DNA of 25,904 nucleotides, from IMG/VR virus record IMGVR_UViG_3300032285_000563, positions 1 to 25,904 of that record, one strand, 5' to 3'. Position 1 is the first letter of the stretch. Each line of letters starts with the position of its first letter. The notes beneath the pieces are model-generated. The model had not been told where the DNA came from. It ran no database searches and was given only the letters and a program-made list of their open reading frames with translations. The stretch is from a virus. Positions 7,303 to 14,409 of the stretch are shown here, piece after piece. The position numbers and the translations under genes were made by a program.

Positions 7303-7880
7303 GTTCTTATCTTCATGTTAAACGCTATATTGATGCGTTCTCTTTCGTTCATATTAACATCAACTTCATGTGGCATCCAACTTGGAAACATTATTAAATC
7401 TCCATCTTTGGGTGTGAACAAGAAATCTCTAGTAAATGGACTGTTTTCATTACAGTCTCCTAGTATATTTGCTGGGTTTGGAAATCTTAAATCTCCAGTA
7501 CCTGTACCTTGCAAATAATAAACACAGCTGAATTCACTTACCGCATGTGTATGAAATACATTTCTACTATATTGACTATTAATGTTGACCCACCAAGTTA
7601 TTGAAACATTTTTGGGACGTTTTAAATCTCTAAAAGTTGCATCTAAGGTACTATAGTAGTATACACTCTCTGTTAGGGTAGTGTCAATCGCATCGAACAA
7701 CCATTCCATTTCTAGTTTTGGCTCTAATATTCTATAGCATCCATAGTTAGAGTCGTTCATAGATGGCGTTACTTTTTGTATTTCTTTAATATCATTTAAT
7801 AATTTCAATCGCTGTTCCTCAGTACCCACATTTGGTACTGTAAATACTTCTGCTTGAAATGCCGTCTTATGAGTAATCAT
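7299..7880 (-). CDS. 2OG-Fe(II) oxygenase (PF13759-like), tandem copy 2
   Basis: This protein has 193 residues. H110-T-H112 is followed by SCVYYLQG; DLIMFPSWMPHEV carries H171, and R182 eleven residues later lies in RINIAFNM. The N-terminal part (EVFTVPNVG, then helices) is typical of the small phage members. It matches the next gene upstream in length (193), in the position of the first histidine pair (110/112) and in the H-x10-R spacing, so the two look like an old tandem duplication with strongly diverged sequence. Start and stop both sit in ATGA overlaps, giving translational coupling on each side. A hydroxylase-type oxidation is expected; the substrate is unknown. Confidence 0.82.
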   Translation of the reverse strand: MITHKTAFQAEVFTVPNVGTEEQRLKLLNDIKEIQKVTPSMNDSNYGCYRILEPKLEMEWLFDAIDTTLTESVYYYSTLDATFRDLKRPKNVSITWWVNINSQYSRNVFHTHAVSEFSCVYYLQGTGTGDLRFPNPANILGDCNENSPFTRDFLFTPKDGDLIMFPSWMPHEVDVNMNERERINIAFNMKIRT

Positions 7881-8458
7881 CGTAAGTTAAACGCAACACT
7901 AATGCGTTCTCCTATTGTTTCATTGATATTTACACGGTGTACTAACCAACTAGGAAATAATATAATGCGTCCAGTCTTTGGTCTATAGCTTACTGCATCA
8001 ACAGCTATGCGATCGCTTGGAAATCCTCCAAACTGCATATGCGGGTTAGGGGTTTGAAATCTAATTTTGCCATCGCTTTCTGTTGCGCAATAATAATATA
8101 CTCCCGAAATTCTATTTTGAGGATGTGTATGATCGTATTGAAAATCATTGGCTTGATAAAAATTGAACCATGACTCAGTTAATTTAAAATCTGGATCAGG
8201 ATATTTGATATTATTACAATAACTATTAACAGCTTCTAGTATTGCAGAATGTAATACTTGTAGTCCGTAGTGTTCAACATCATTTACCGAATGCTCTTTG
8301 CTAAATGTTGTTTCAACACTATCTCCCCAAGGGCTAGTTTTCTTGTCAGTTGAAATACTATCAATAGAATTTTTAATTTCCTGTTGTATTGCGTCTAACT
8401 TTTCTATAGAAAAATCGTGTACAAATAACGGAACTGAAAACCAATATTCAACTGACAT
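7877..8458 (-). CDS. 2OG-Fe(II) oxygenase (PF13759-like), tandem copy 1
   Basis: This 193-residue protein begins with WFSVPLFVHDF, a usual opening for the family. H110-T-H112 is followed by RISGVYYY; RIILFPSWLVHRV carries H174, with R185 eleven residues later in RISVAFNLR. These are the expected iron ligands and 2-oxoglutarate anchor, with HxH in place of HxD as in its relatives here. The start overlaps the halogenase 2 stop by one base (TAATG) and the stop overlaps the next oxygenase start, so halogenase 2 and the two oxygenases should be made together. The substrate is unknown, but the tight coupling suggests the three act in one pathway. Confidence 0.85.
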   Translation of the reverse strand: MSVEYWFSVPLFVHDFSIEKLDAIQQEIKNSIDSISTDKKTSPWGDSVETTFSKEHSVNDVEHYGLQVLHSAILEAVNSYCNNIKYPDPDFKLTESWFNFYQANDFQYDHTHPQNRISGVYYYCATESDGKIRFQTPNPHMQFGGFPSDRIAVDAVSYRPKTGRIILFPSWLVHRVNINETIGERISVAFNLR

Positions 8459-9972
8459 TATTCTGAACTATACCAATCTTTTAAAAATTCATAGTGGTTA
8501 GGGAATATTTCTTTAATCAGTTCAACTCGATGTGTTTGATTTTTAACAAAATATTCAGCATATTTTTCAACATCGCCTGCTACTTGTCTAGGATTATTAT
8601 CATAAACTCCACCGGCATTAAGTACACTAAACCAATGGCCTACATGGAAGCTAGAAGTAGGATGTACGAAAAACTCTCTGTTAGGCTTAGGAACAAACTT
8701 ACCGACAAAATCTAAAACTTTCTGCGGCATCATATCGTCTGTTTGTTGGCGTATGCTATTCCAGAACAGGGTATCATTTTTAGTGCTAAAGTGATAGTGT
8801 GCCCAGACAAATGCTACAATCTCCCAAAACATGATATCGTATAGAGAGTTTATTTCACCTTTTAACGGTTGACTCCATATGCCTTGTGTTTTATTTAGGC
8901 CTGCGGTGACTAATTCTACAGCCTTAGTAGTAAATGTGATACCAGTAGCTTCTAATGGTTCAACGAATCCAGCGGCGAGACCAATAGCACATACATTTTT
9001 ATATGCAACGCTATTATGTATACCACATTTCATCTTTAGATGTTTTGCAGGTGCTGTAAATTCACCAATTTTTTCTCTTAGTTCTTTTTCAGCATCTTCA
9101 CTCGACTTGAATTTACTACTGTAAACATATCCATTTCCTACTCTTTGAAATGTTGGGATAGTAAACATCCATCCGGCATCCATAGCAGTTGCTTTGGTAT
9201 ATGGAAAACATTCTTCTTCTGGATTAGTATATTGAGTAGGAATTACTACTGCACTATCGCAAGGTAGTATGTCATTCACTGATGTAAATTCTACTCCTAG
9301 TTTTTTCTCTAGTAAAATGCTTGCGAACCCGGTACAGTCTAAGTATAAATCAGCTGAGTACTTGTTGCCGTCTTCGTCTATTAAAGCGGTTACCCCTTCT
9401 TCGTTTGTTTCGACATCTTTAATCATAGTATTAACATAATTAATACGTTTAAGCACTATGCTTTTGATAGTTTCTAATATATCATATGCACCAAAGTGTA
9501 CAGCACCGAACTGTCTGTATCCAGTCTGGGCATAATTAGTATCCATGCCTGCTAGCTTAGGACTCTTGTTTGCTTTTGCAAGTTGGTATGCAGGCAACCA
9601 ATTGAAGAATTCTTTCTTATCTTTACCTACAAAATAATCTGTAGTAAATAAATTAGGAGCAATGATAGTATTTTCAATAAAATCGTTTTCTACAAAATAC
9701 GGTTCATCATTCCAACCTTCAAATTCAACACCTAGTTTAAATGTAGCATTACTAGGCTTCATCCAAGTCTTAGGATCTATGCCGCAATCAAACATAAATC
9801 TCGCAGTAGCAGGTTGTGTTCCTTCACCAACACCGATAGGGCCGAGATCCTTACTTTCAATTAAGGTAATCTCGCAGGGGAATTGTAAATTATTTGTAAT
9901 ATAGGCAGCGGTTAGCCAGCCGCTAGTGCCTCCGCCAAATATGATTATTTTTTTAACTTTGTTAATTTTCAT
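8458..9972 (-). CDS. Flavin-dependent tryptophan halogenase-family protein 2 (variant signature)
   Basis: This 504-residue relative of flavin-dependent halogenases has the FAD motif GGGTSGW at residues 13-19, GVGEGTQP at 47-54, lysine K79 (the same number as the PrnA catalytic lysine), LDCTGF at 211-216, and FVEPLEAT at 337-343. Two signature positions differ from the first halogenase: W268-M-F270-T-I272-P273 has Phe for the second Trp of WxWxIP, and A342 replaces the serine after the tunnel glutamate E341. The enzyme could still be a halogenase with another substrate or halide, or a flavin monooxygenase. It is in the middle of the leftward operon, overlapping both neighbours (ATGA and TAATG). 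Sequence identity to halogenase 1 looks modest, so the two were probably acquired or diverged long ago. Confidence 0.85.
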   Translation of the reverse strand: MKINKVKKIIIFGGGTSGWLTAAYITNNLQFPCEITLIESKDLGPIGVGEGTQPATARFMFDCGIDPKTWMKPSNATFKLGVEFEGWNDEPYFVENDFIENTIIAPNLFTTDYFVGKDKKEFFNWLPAYQLAKANKSPKLAGMDTNYAQTGYRQFGAVHFGAYDILETIKSIVLKRINYVNTMIKDVETNEEGVTALIDEDGNKYSADLYLDCTGFASILLEKKLGVEFTSVNDILPCDSAVVIPTQYTNPEEECFPYTKATAMDAGWMFTIPTFQRVGNGYVYSSKFKSSEDAEKELREKIGEFTAPAKHLKMKCGIHNSVAYKNVCAIGLAAGFVEPLEATGITFTTKAVELVTAGLNKTQGIWSQPLKGEINSLYDIMFWEIVAFVWAHYHFSTKNDTLFWNSIRQQTDDMMPQKVLDFVGKFVPKPNREFFVHPTSSFHVGHWFSVLNAGGVYDNNPRQVAGDVEKYAEYFVKNQTHRVELIKEIFPNHYEFLKDWYSSE

Positions 9973-11654
9973 TTTCTAATTACCAATATATAAAGACCGT
10001 TCCACCACTCACGGCTATTTTCTTCGCTGTTTATCATCAATTTTTTATAAGCTATTGTAGCACCGCAGTGATCCAATGCCGCTAGCGTTGCATCAACTAC
10101 TCCGTCCCAGTTAGCATCATCCATGATGATAATAGCTTCTTCAGTTAGTGTACTGTAATAGTATGTTATCGCTTGGAATGTTGAATCAGGATCGTGCGGG
10201 CCATCATAGAATAGCATCTGTACTGTATTGGCTAAACTTGCTGTATTTACATCGAATAAATTGCTATCGATTACTGTAACATTAGAAGAACCTACAAATG
10301 GTTGTATATTTTTTTCAAACTCTTCTTTGCTGTTTGCTGGTAATTGTATATTTTTATTTTTAGGCTGTATTTGATCTTTCCAATTGTCAACAAAATAGGC
10401 ATTGATAGGATTATCTTTTAATACAGCACTAGCAGTAGCACCTAGGTACGAACCAATTTCTAAATAACTGCCCACACCTTGTGCAATAAGATTCAATAGT
10501 GTCTGCACTCGCGGACTTGTTAATCCTGGAATCTTATTGTGTACTGTAGGTATACCTGATCTTGCCACAGCATCTACTACATGATTAACTAGATCAGATT
10601 GATATAGTTCGGATTTTTTATCATAAATTTTATCGCAGTATTGACATTCCCAACAGTCAAATTTACAATTTTTAATTTTTTCTCGCCATAGCGTAATAGG
10701 CTTGCCAGCTAGTCCGCTTTCTTCAGACCATCTTTCAAATCCTGCTGGTACGAATTCTTCTCCTGCTACAAATCTATCGATCCATACCATTGTTTCTTTT
10801 AGTCTTGCAAGGTCTTCTCTACCATGCATCTTAAAAACATCTATACCTAGATCTAAATATTCTATCCAGTCTTCTCTCCAAGGACTAAAATTAGCTGACT
10901 TTAGCGGTACTGCTAGATCTTCAATTTCCCATTTTGGACAACTTACTCGACTTATAGGGTTATTAAAATATTGAGGATCTTCTTTAGTGCGAATGTTATT
11001 ATACTCAAAATGTTCGACCATCATAGAACATGCTCCTAGACAACCTTCATTGGCTAGCAGACTATATTGTATGTCCTTGCCTAGATTTTCTTTGATCCAT
11101 ACCTTGGCTTCTTTCAATCGTAATAGTGTATCTCTATCACGCATTAGATCTCTATCTAGATTAATATAATCAAATCCATACTTGGCTAGATTGACTATCT
11201 CTACCGCAGTCCTTACTTCACGTAATATTGTATTTTTTACAAATAATTCAGGAAATGCGGATTTAATCTGTCCAGTGGCCATCCAATGTGTATGCGGAAT
11301 CGTAGCAGTACGTATTCCTGCATCATACAATTTCTTAAAATTAATGATAAAGGTATCTAAGTTTGTCTGGGTCGGCGGAACTGTAGTATTATTAAACGTA
11401 GCACTGATAGGGATTCCGAGATGCTGTTGAATATCTAATGCATTTTGAATTATATCCGTATGATGTTCTTCTAATACGAATACATCTCCCATGGCATCTT
11501 GTTTAAAAGGTGCAATGCGACTGGTAAAATAAATGTCTGAAATCCAATCTTTATTGCGTTCACAAAATTGATAAAACTCTATAAACTGTTGCTGATTTAA
11601 TTTAGGATTAAGTGGAACACTAAAAATCTTCCTTGCTTTAAAATTTAATTGCAT
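9969..11654 (-). CDS. U32-type Fe-S barrel protein fused to SAM-dependent methyltransferase
   Basis: This 561-residue protein has two parts. Residues 1 to about 345 look like a peptidase-U32-type TIM barrel: a repeated strand/helix pattern, LLANEGCLGACSM with C205 and C209, C239 in RVSCPKW, LGIDVFKMHGRED near 269-281, and a closing CX3CX2CX2C (C330, C334, C337, C340). Known U32 proteins (UbiU/UbiV, RlhA, TrhP) act in oxygen-independent hydroxylation and some bind a 4Fe-4S cluster through cysteines. Residues about 370-561 form a class I methyltransferase: YLEIGSYLG at 397-405 is the SAM loop, with VDNW at 422-425, FYDGPHD at 482-488 and a possible metal/acidic MDDANWDGV at 511-519. Hydroxylation followed by O-methylation in one polypeptide is an inference. 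Both ends overlap neighbouring genes in the operon. Confidence 0.75.
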   Translation of the reverse strand: MQLNFKARKIFSVPLNPKLNQQQFIEFYQFCERNKDWISDIYFTSRIAPFKQDAMGDVFVLEEHHTDIIQNALDIQQHLGIPISATFNNTTVPPTQTNLDTFIINFKKLYDAGIRTATIPHTHWMATGQIKSAFPELFVKNTILREVRTAVEIVNLAKYGFDYINLDRDLMRDRDTLLRLKEAKVWIKENLGKDIQYSLLANEGCLGACSMMVEHFEYNNIRTKEDPQYFNNPISRVSCPKWEIEDLAVPLKSANFSPWREDWIEYLDLGIDVFKMHGREDLARLKETMVWIDRFVAGEEFVPAGFERWSEESGLAGKPITLWREKIKNCKFDCWECQYCDKIYDKKSELYQSDLVNHVVDAVARSGIPTVHNKIPGLTSPRVQTLLNLIAQGVGSYLEIGSYLGATASAVLKDNPINAYFVDNWKDQIQPKNKNIQLPANSKEEFEKNIQPFVGSSNVTVIDSNLFDVNTASLANTVQMLFYDGPHDPDSTFQAITYYYSTLTEEAIIIMDDANWDGVVDATLAALDHCGATIAYKKLMINSEENSREWWNGLYILVIRK

Positions 11655-12244
11655 TATACGCCTTTACCTAGAAATTCAATCCAGCCTGTTATTATATATT
11701 TTTCGCCACTTAGTGGAGGATTACCACGATGTGTATGTGTAAAACCAGCAGGCCAAATTACGATCCTACCTGCTTTTGCTGATACTCTACGTTTTTGATA
11801 TAGATATTCTGTTTCGCCACCATGCTCGACATCATTCAAGTATAGTGTCCAAGTACATATTCTTGTCGATACCTCTGTTGCGGCAGATTCAAAATGCCAC
11901 TGATGATATCCTTGGCCTGCCAGTGTTTTTTGCAGTCGGGCACTCATGATACCGTGCATTTCTATATCTGCTAGGATACTAAACTGCTTAACATAATCAT
12001 CATAGCAACCCCAAAACTTTTCAAGAAAGGTATCCATTACTGGATTTTTCTTATGTAAAGGTAATGTATTGTGTTGTAGTAAGAAGACAGTTTCATCTTC
12101 TTTTATATGACGATGGCCGTCTTTGAGCTTTTGTCTAGTATGAGATAAATCTAGAGCTTTTAAATTTTCAAAATAGTCAATGTATATTTGACACTCTTGT
12201 GGTGTTAAAACATTATCCCAAATACCAACGAAATCTTCAAACAT
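11654..12244 (-). CDS. 2OG-Fe(II) oxygenase, prolyl-4-hydroxylase-like, with HxE
   Basis: The 196 residues fit a minimal P4H domain. W116-H117-F118-E119 (after GQGYH) gives HxE where HxD is usual; CTWTLYLND and GGETEYLY follow; distal H172 (in FTHTHRG) is followed ten residues later by K182, the His-to-Lys spacing used by prolyl-4-hydroxylases to bind 2-oxoglutarate. Glu can replace Asp in some relatives, so activity is plausible though not certain. Possible substrates are proline or lysine residues in a protein, for example one of the Thr/Pro-rich phage fibre proteins, but nothing shows this. GAGGGTG before the ATG is a fair ribosome site. Its stop and the next gene's start share TAATG; 26 bases separate it from the preceding oxygenase. 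Confidence 0.82.
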   Translation of the reverse strand: MFEDFVGIWDNVLTPQECQIYIDYFENLKALDLSHTRQKLKDGHRHIKEDETVFLLQHNTLPLHKKNPVMDTFLEKFWGCYDDYVKQFSILADIEMHGIMSARLQKTLAGQGYHQWHFESAATEVSTRICTWTLYLNDVEHGGETEYLYQKRRVSAKAGRIVIWPAGFTHTHRGNPPLSGEKYIITGWIEFLGKGV

Positions 12245-12276
12245 GCGACACCCTCTTATAAGGCAAGTATTTACAC
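12245..12276 (-). promoter_or_regulatory. Candidate internal promoter before the P4H-like gene
   Basis: On the minus strand, GTGTAAATAC (12267-12276), identical to ten bases of the divergent site at 3264-3273, overlaps the stop of the upstream oxygenase. It is one base from a T4-type late box and lies about 23 bases before the ATG at 12244, with GAGGGTG as ribosome site. This is the only real gap in the 12.9-6.6 kb operon. Confidence 0.35.
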
Positions 12277-12873
12277 TATGGGGTCGATTTTAAAGTTAAA
12301 AGTGATAGCTATGCGTAGCGGATGCTGTGTTGGGTAGGAACTACAGTGATAGTGCTTGCCATTAAAAGCTACTATCCTACCTTGTTTTGGTTTTACTTTG
12401 CGTTTTATAGTTAACTCAGCGTTGACTATTTGATCTTCTGTGTAATCGTCAAATGTTTCATTATACAGAATGAAATCGCCATCAGAATCATTAACATAAT
12501 AAACTGCTGTCCAGTGTTCAAAGGTAGCATCTGTGTGCGCTCCGTGGGGCGAAGCGTTTGGATGCATCGTAAACAGTCCTGCTCGTACACGATTCATAGC
12601 AGTTATCCTAAATCTATCTCTAGTGGCTTCTTCGAAGTATCGTAAGATTGGCCATACTGCTGGAAGGTCTTCTGATTTTTTCTCACCAGCATACATCATG
12701 TTATGGAAAAAACCTACTGCATCAAGTTTTTCTGGACTGGTAGTTTTACCATAAACTGAGCTTAAAGAAAGGCTCCAGGGAAAACTAGGATGGGTGAATA
12801 ACTGTTTAAGTTTTTCTTGCTCTTCTACTGGAAGGAAATCATCTAATTCGATATAGTCTTTAGATAAAATCAT
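12271..12873 (-). CDS. 2OG-Fe(II) oxygenase, HxD type
   Basis: This 200-residue protein carries a complete 2OG oxygenase set: H113-T-D115 in HGAHTDATFEHW, the strand AVYYVND, GDFILYN, then KPKQGRIVAFNGKHYHCSS with distal histidine H174 or H176, and R187 in RIAITFNF as the 2-oxoglutarate anchor. This is the most canonical member of the set here. The opening YIELDDFLPVEEQEKL is typical of P4H-like and related phage oxygenases. Start and preceding stop share ATGA with the unrecognised 191-residue gene, linking the tailoring operon directly to the genes that follow the structural block. The substrate is unknown. Confidence 0.85.
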   Translation of the reverse strand: MILSKDYIELDDFLPVEEQEKLKQLFTHPSFPWSLSLSSVYGKTTSPEKLDAVGFFHNMMYAGEKKSEDLPAVWPILRYFEEATRDRFRITAMNRVRAGLFTMHPNASPHGAHTDATFEHWTAVYYVNDSDGDFILYNETFDDYTEDQIVNAELTIKRKVKPKQGRIVAFNGKHYHCSSYPTQHPLRIAITFNFKIDPIV

Positions 12874-13445
12874 TGACTCATTAAATTAGCAGTAGGGCCC
12901 CAGTTGTAAATTTGTGGTATATCTAAACAAGCTGTTGCAAAATCAAATTTTATATGCATTAATTTTCTGCAATCCATAGTAGTAGCACACGCATCAATTT
13001 CTTTTAAAAGAGATTGTTTGTAATCAGCATTAAGATCTGCAAGATCTTGACTAATTACTTTTCGATAGTGATAGTCTAATTCTAATTTCATGATAGTTTT
13101 CATAAAATTAATTTGATCTACTATGTCTTCTTCCGTTAGTGTATAGTGTACTTTAGGTTTTCTTGAATGATGTTCGAGGCTGGCATGCATGAGTTCTTCA
13201 TGTATTGCAGAACCTTCTAATATTCCAAGTTTGTCTTCGTGATTTGCCTTGCCAAACTTTGCGCCACGGGCTGTAGCTTCGGAAACTTCTACATGTACTA
13301 TACCAGAAAGATCAACAGATCCTACGTTTGCAGGATCGATGTAGGCAACATCCCAACGTCCAAAACTATACTGATCTAAAAATTCTACTGTTCCGTTAGT
13401 TTTTAGAGGATGATTAAATCCAACATTTTCAAGTATTATAAACAT
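12870..13445 (-). CDS. Unrecognised 191-residue protein
   Basis: I do not recognise this protein. It is soluble, with no signal peptide or membrane segment. Residues 1-65 are beta-rich (IVHVEVSEAT), then comes a His/Glu-rich segment near residues 80-100 (SAIHEELMHASLEHH) that could bind metal, followed by long helices (EDIVDQINFMKTIMKLELDYHYRK) and a C-terminal part with cysteines (ACATTMDCRK, TACLDIP). Its start overlaps the upstream 314-residue gene by 17 bases and its stop overlaps the first oxygenase gene in ATGA, so it bridges the structural block and the tailoring operon. A chaperone, adaptor or assembly factor role is possible but not shown. Confidence 0.6.
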   Translation of the reverse strand: MFIILENVGFNHPLKTNGTVEFLDQYSFGRWDVAYIDPANVGSVDLSGIVHVEVSEATARGAKFGKANHEDKLGILEGSAIHEELMHASLEHHSRKPKVHYTLTEEDIVDQINFMKTIMKLELDYHYRKVISQDLADLNADYKQSLLKEIDACATTMDCRKLMHIKFDFATACLDIPQIYNWGPTANLMSQ

Positions 13446-14373
13446 CTAAAAGATCTCCGCTCGCTTTATTTGGTGCTTCGTTATCGATAACTGTACTATT
13501 GCTTTCGCCAAGCTGGCCAACACTTTCTGCAATCGGTACAAGATTATTAATATGAAATTCGATCTTATCAAGATCTTCTATTCTTTTACCTTGCATTAAG
13601 GCCGCGTACTGTTGATCCGTTGCTAGTAATTTATTATGAACATCCATTCGAATAGCAGAACTTAAACTTTCTAGACGTAGTGTAATTTCATGCATCAATG
13701 CCATAGATTCGCGTTGCTGAGGTTCTGGCATTTGTAACATAGCATCTAGGTTACCAGCACCCACACGACCGTATGAAGCATAATCCATAGCACATTGACG
13801 TGCTAATCGTACAGTCCAGTAGTGTGCTTCCCAATAGTTTTCTTCGTCTGTGTTACCAAATACTTCCATCCAACTACGACCATCTGGGGTTTTTCCATTA
13901 GGTCCTTCAAGATATTCGTTGATCAACTCGAGGTATTGTTCGCGTTCGATATAATGCTGACCAGCACGACGTTTATTTTGATAAAAGTCGTGATTGATCT
14001 TGTTTAAATCTAATTTGATCTTAGCACGTTCTAGTGGATCTGTTTCGCGTTCTAGTCTTAGTTCGCAAATTTCTTTTTCTAGTTCATGTTTTCTAAGCAA
14101 AGTTTCAAAATTTTCACAATTTTCTTCGATGCTTTTTAATTCTAACAGCCATTGTCTAACTGTGCTATAAGGTGTTAGTTGTCCGCTAGTTACAAAATGT
14201 TTCATCTTGTACTTAGGATTTAAGAATTGGGCATTAAGTGCTGTTTCAACCATACGCTTCTGGTCAGCTGACAGCATCTTTGTATCAGTCGTAGTTGAGT
14301 CTTTTGATTTCCACTCTTTGTACTTTTCAAAAAGATTTACACTATTATTTGATTGTGTGCTTAATTCAGACAT
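13429..14373 (-). CDS. Unrecognised 314-residue coiled-coil protein
   Basis: The ATG follows AGGAAAAAAC, a fair ribosome site. The protein is soluble and highly charged. Residues about 70-135 form a long helical, probably coiled-coil, stretch rich in E, K, L and R (LRKHELEKEICELRLERE). This is followed by SWMEVFGNTDEENYWEAHYW near residue 170 and further helices to about 285, then a polar tail. No enzyme motif is seen. It lies directly after the tail-fibre-type genes on the same strand and before the unrecognised 191-residue gene, overlapping it. Position suggests a virion assembly or fibre-associated role, but this is inference. I cannot match it to a named T4 protein. Confidence 0.6.
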   Translation of the reverse strand: MSELSTQSNNSVNLFEKYKEWKSKDSTTTDTKMLSADQKRMVETALNAQFLNPKYKMKHFVTSGQLTPYSTVRQWLLELKSIEENCENFETLLRKHELEKEICELRLERETDPLERAKIKLDLNKINHDFYQNKRRAGQHYIEREQYLELINEYLEGPNGKTPDGRSWMEVFGNTDEENYWEAHYWTVRLARQCAMDYASYGRVGAGNLDAMLQMPEPQQRESMALMHEITLRLESLSSAIRMDVHNKLLATDQQYAALMQGKRIEDLDKIEFHINNLVPIAESVGQLGESNSTVIDNEAPNKASGDLLDVYNT

Positions 14374-14409
14374 GTTTTTTCCTAGTAATTAAAATAATAA
14401 ATTATTTAA

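Noticed and set aside
9969-11654. Reading the U32-like protein as a radical SAM enzyme because of CX3CX2C
   Set aside because: The motif is at residue 330, after the barrel; radical SAM enzymes have it near the first strand of the barrel.
6562-12873. Ribosomal peptide (RiPP) biosynthesis with a short precursor gene
   Set aside because: Genes overlap so tightly that I find no room for a separate small precursor gene in the operon, and no exporter or leader-peptide protease is seen.
14374-14409. AT-rich gap between the 411- and 314-residue genes as a terminator
   Set aside because: No stem with GC pairs followed by a T run could be found; only the ribosome site for the next gene is convincing.
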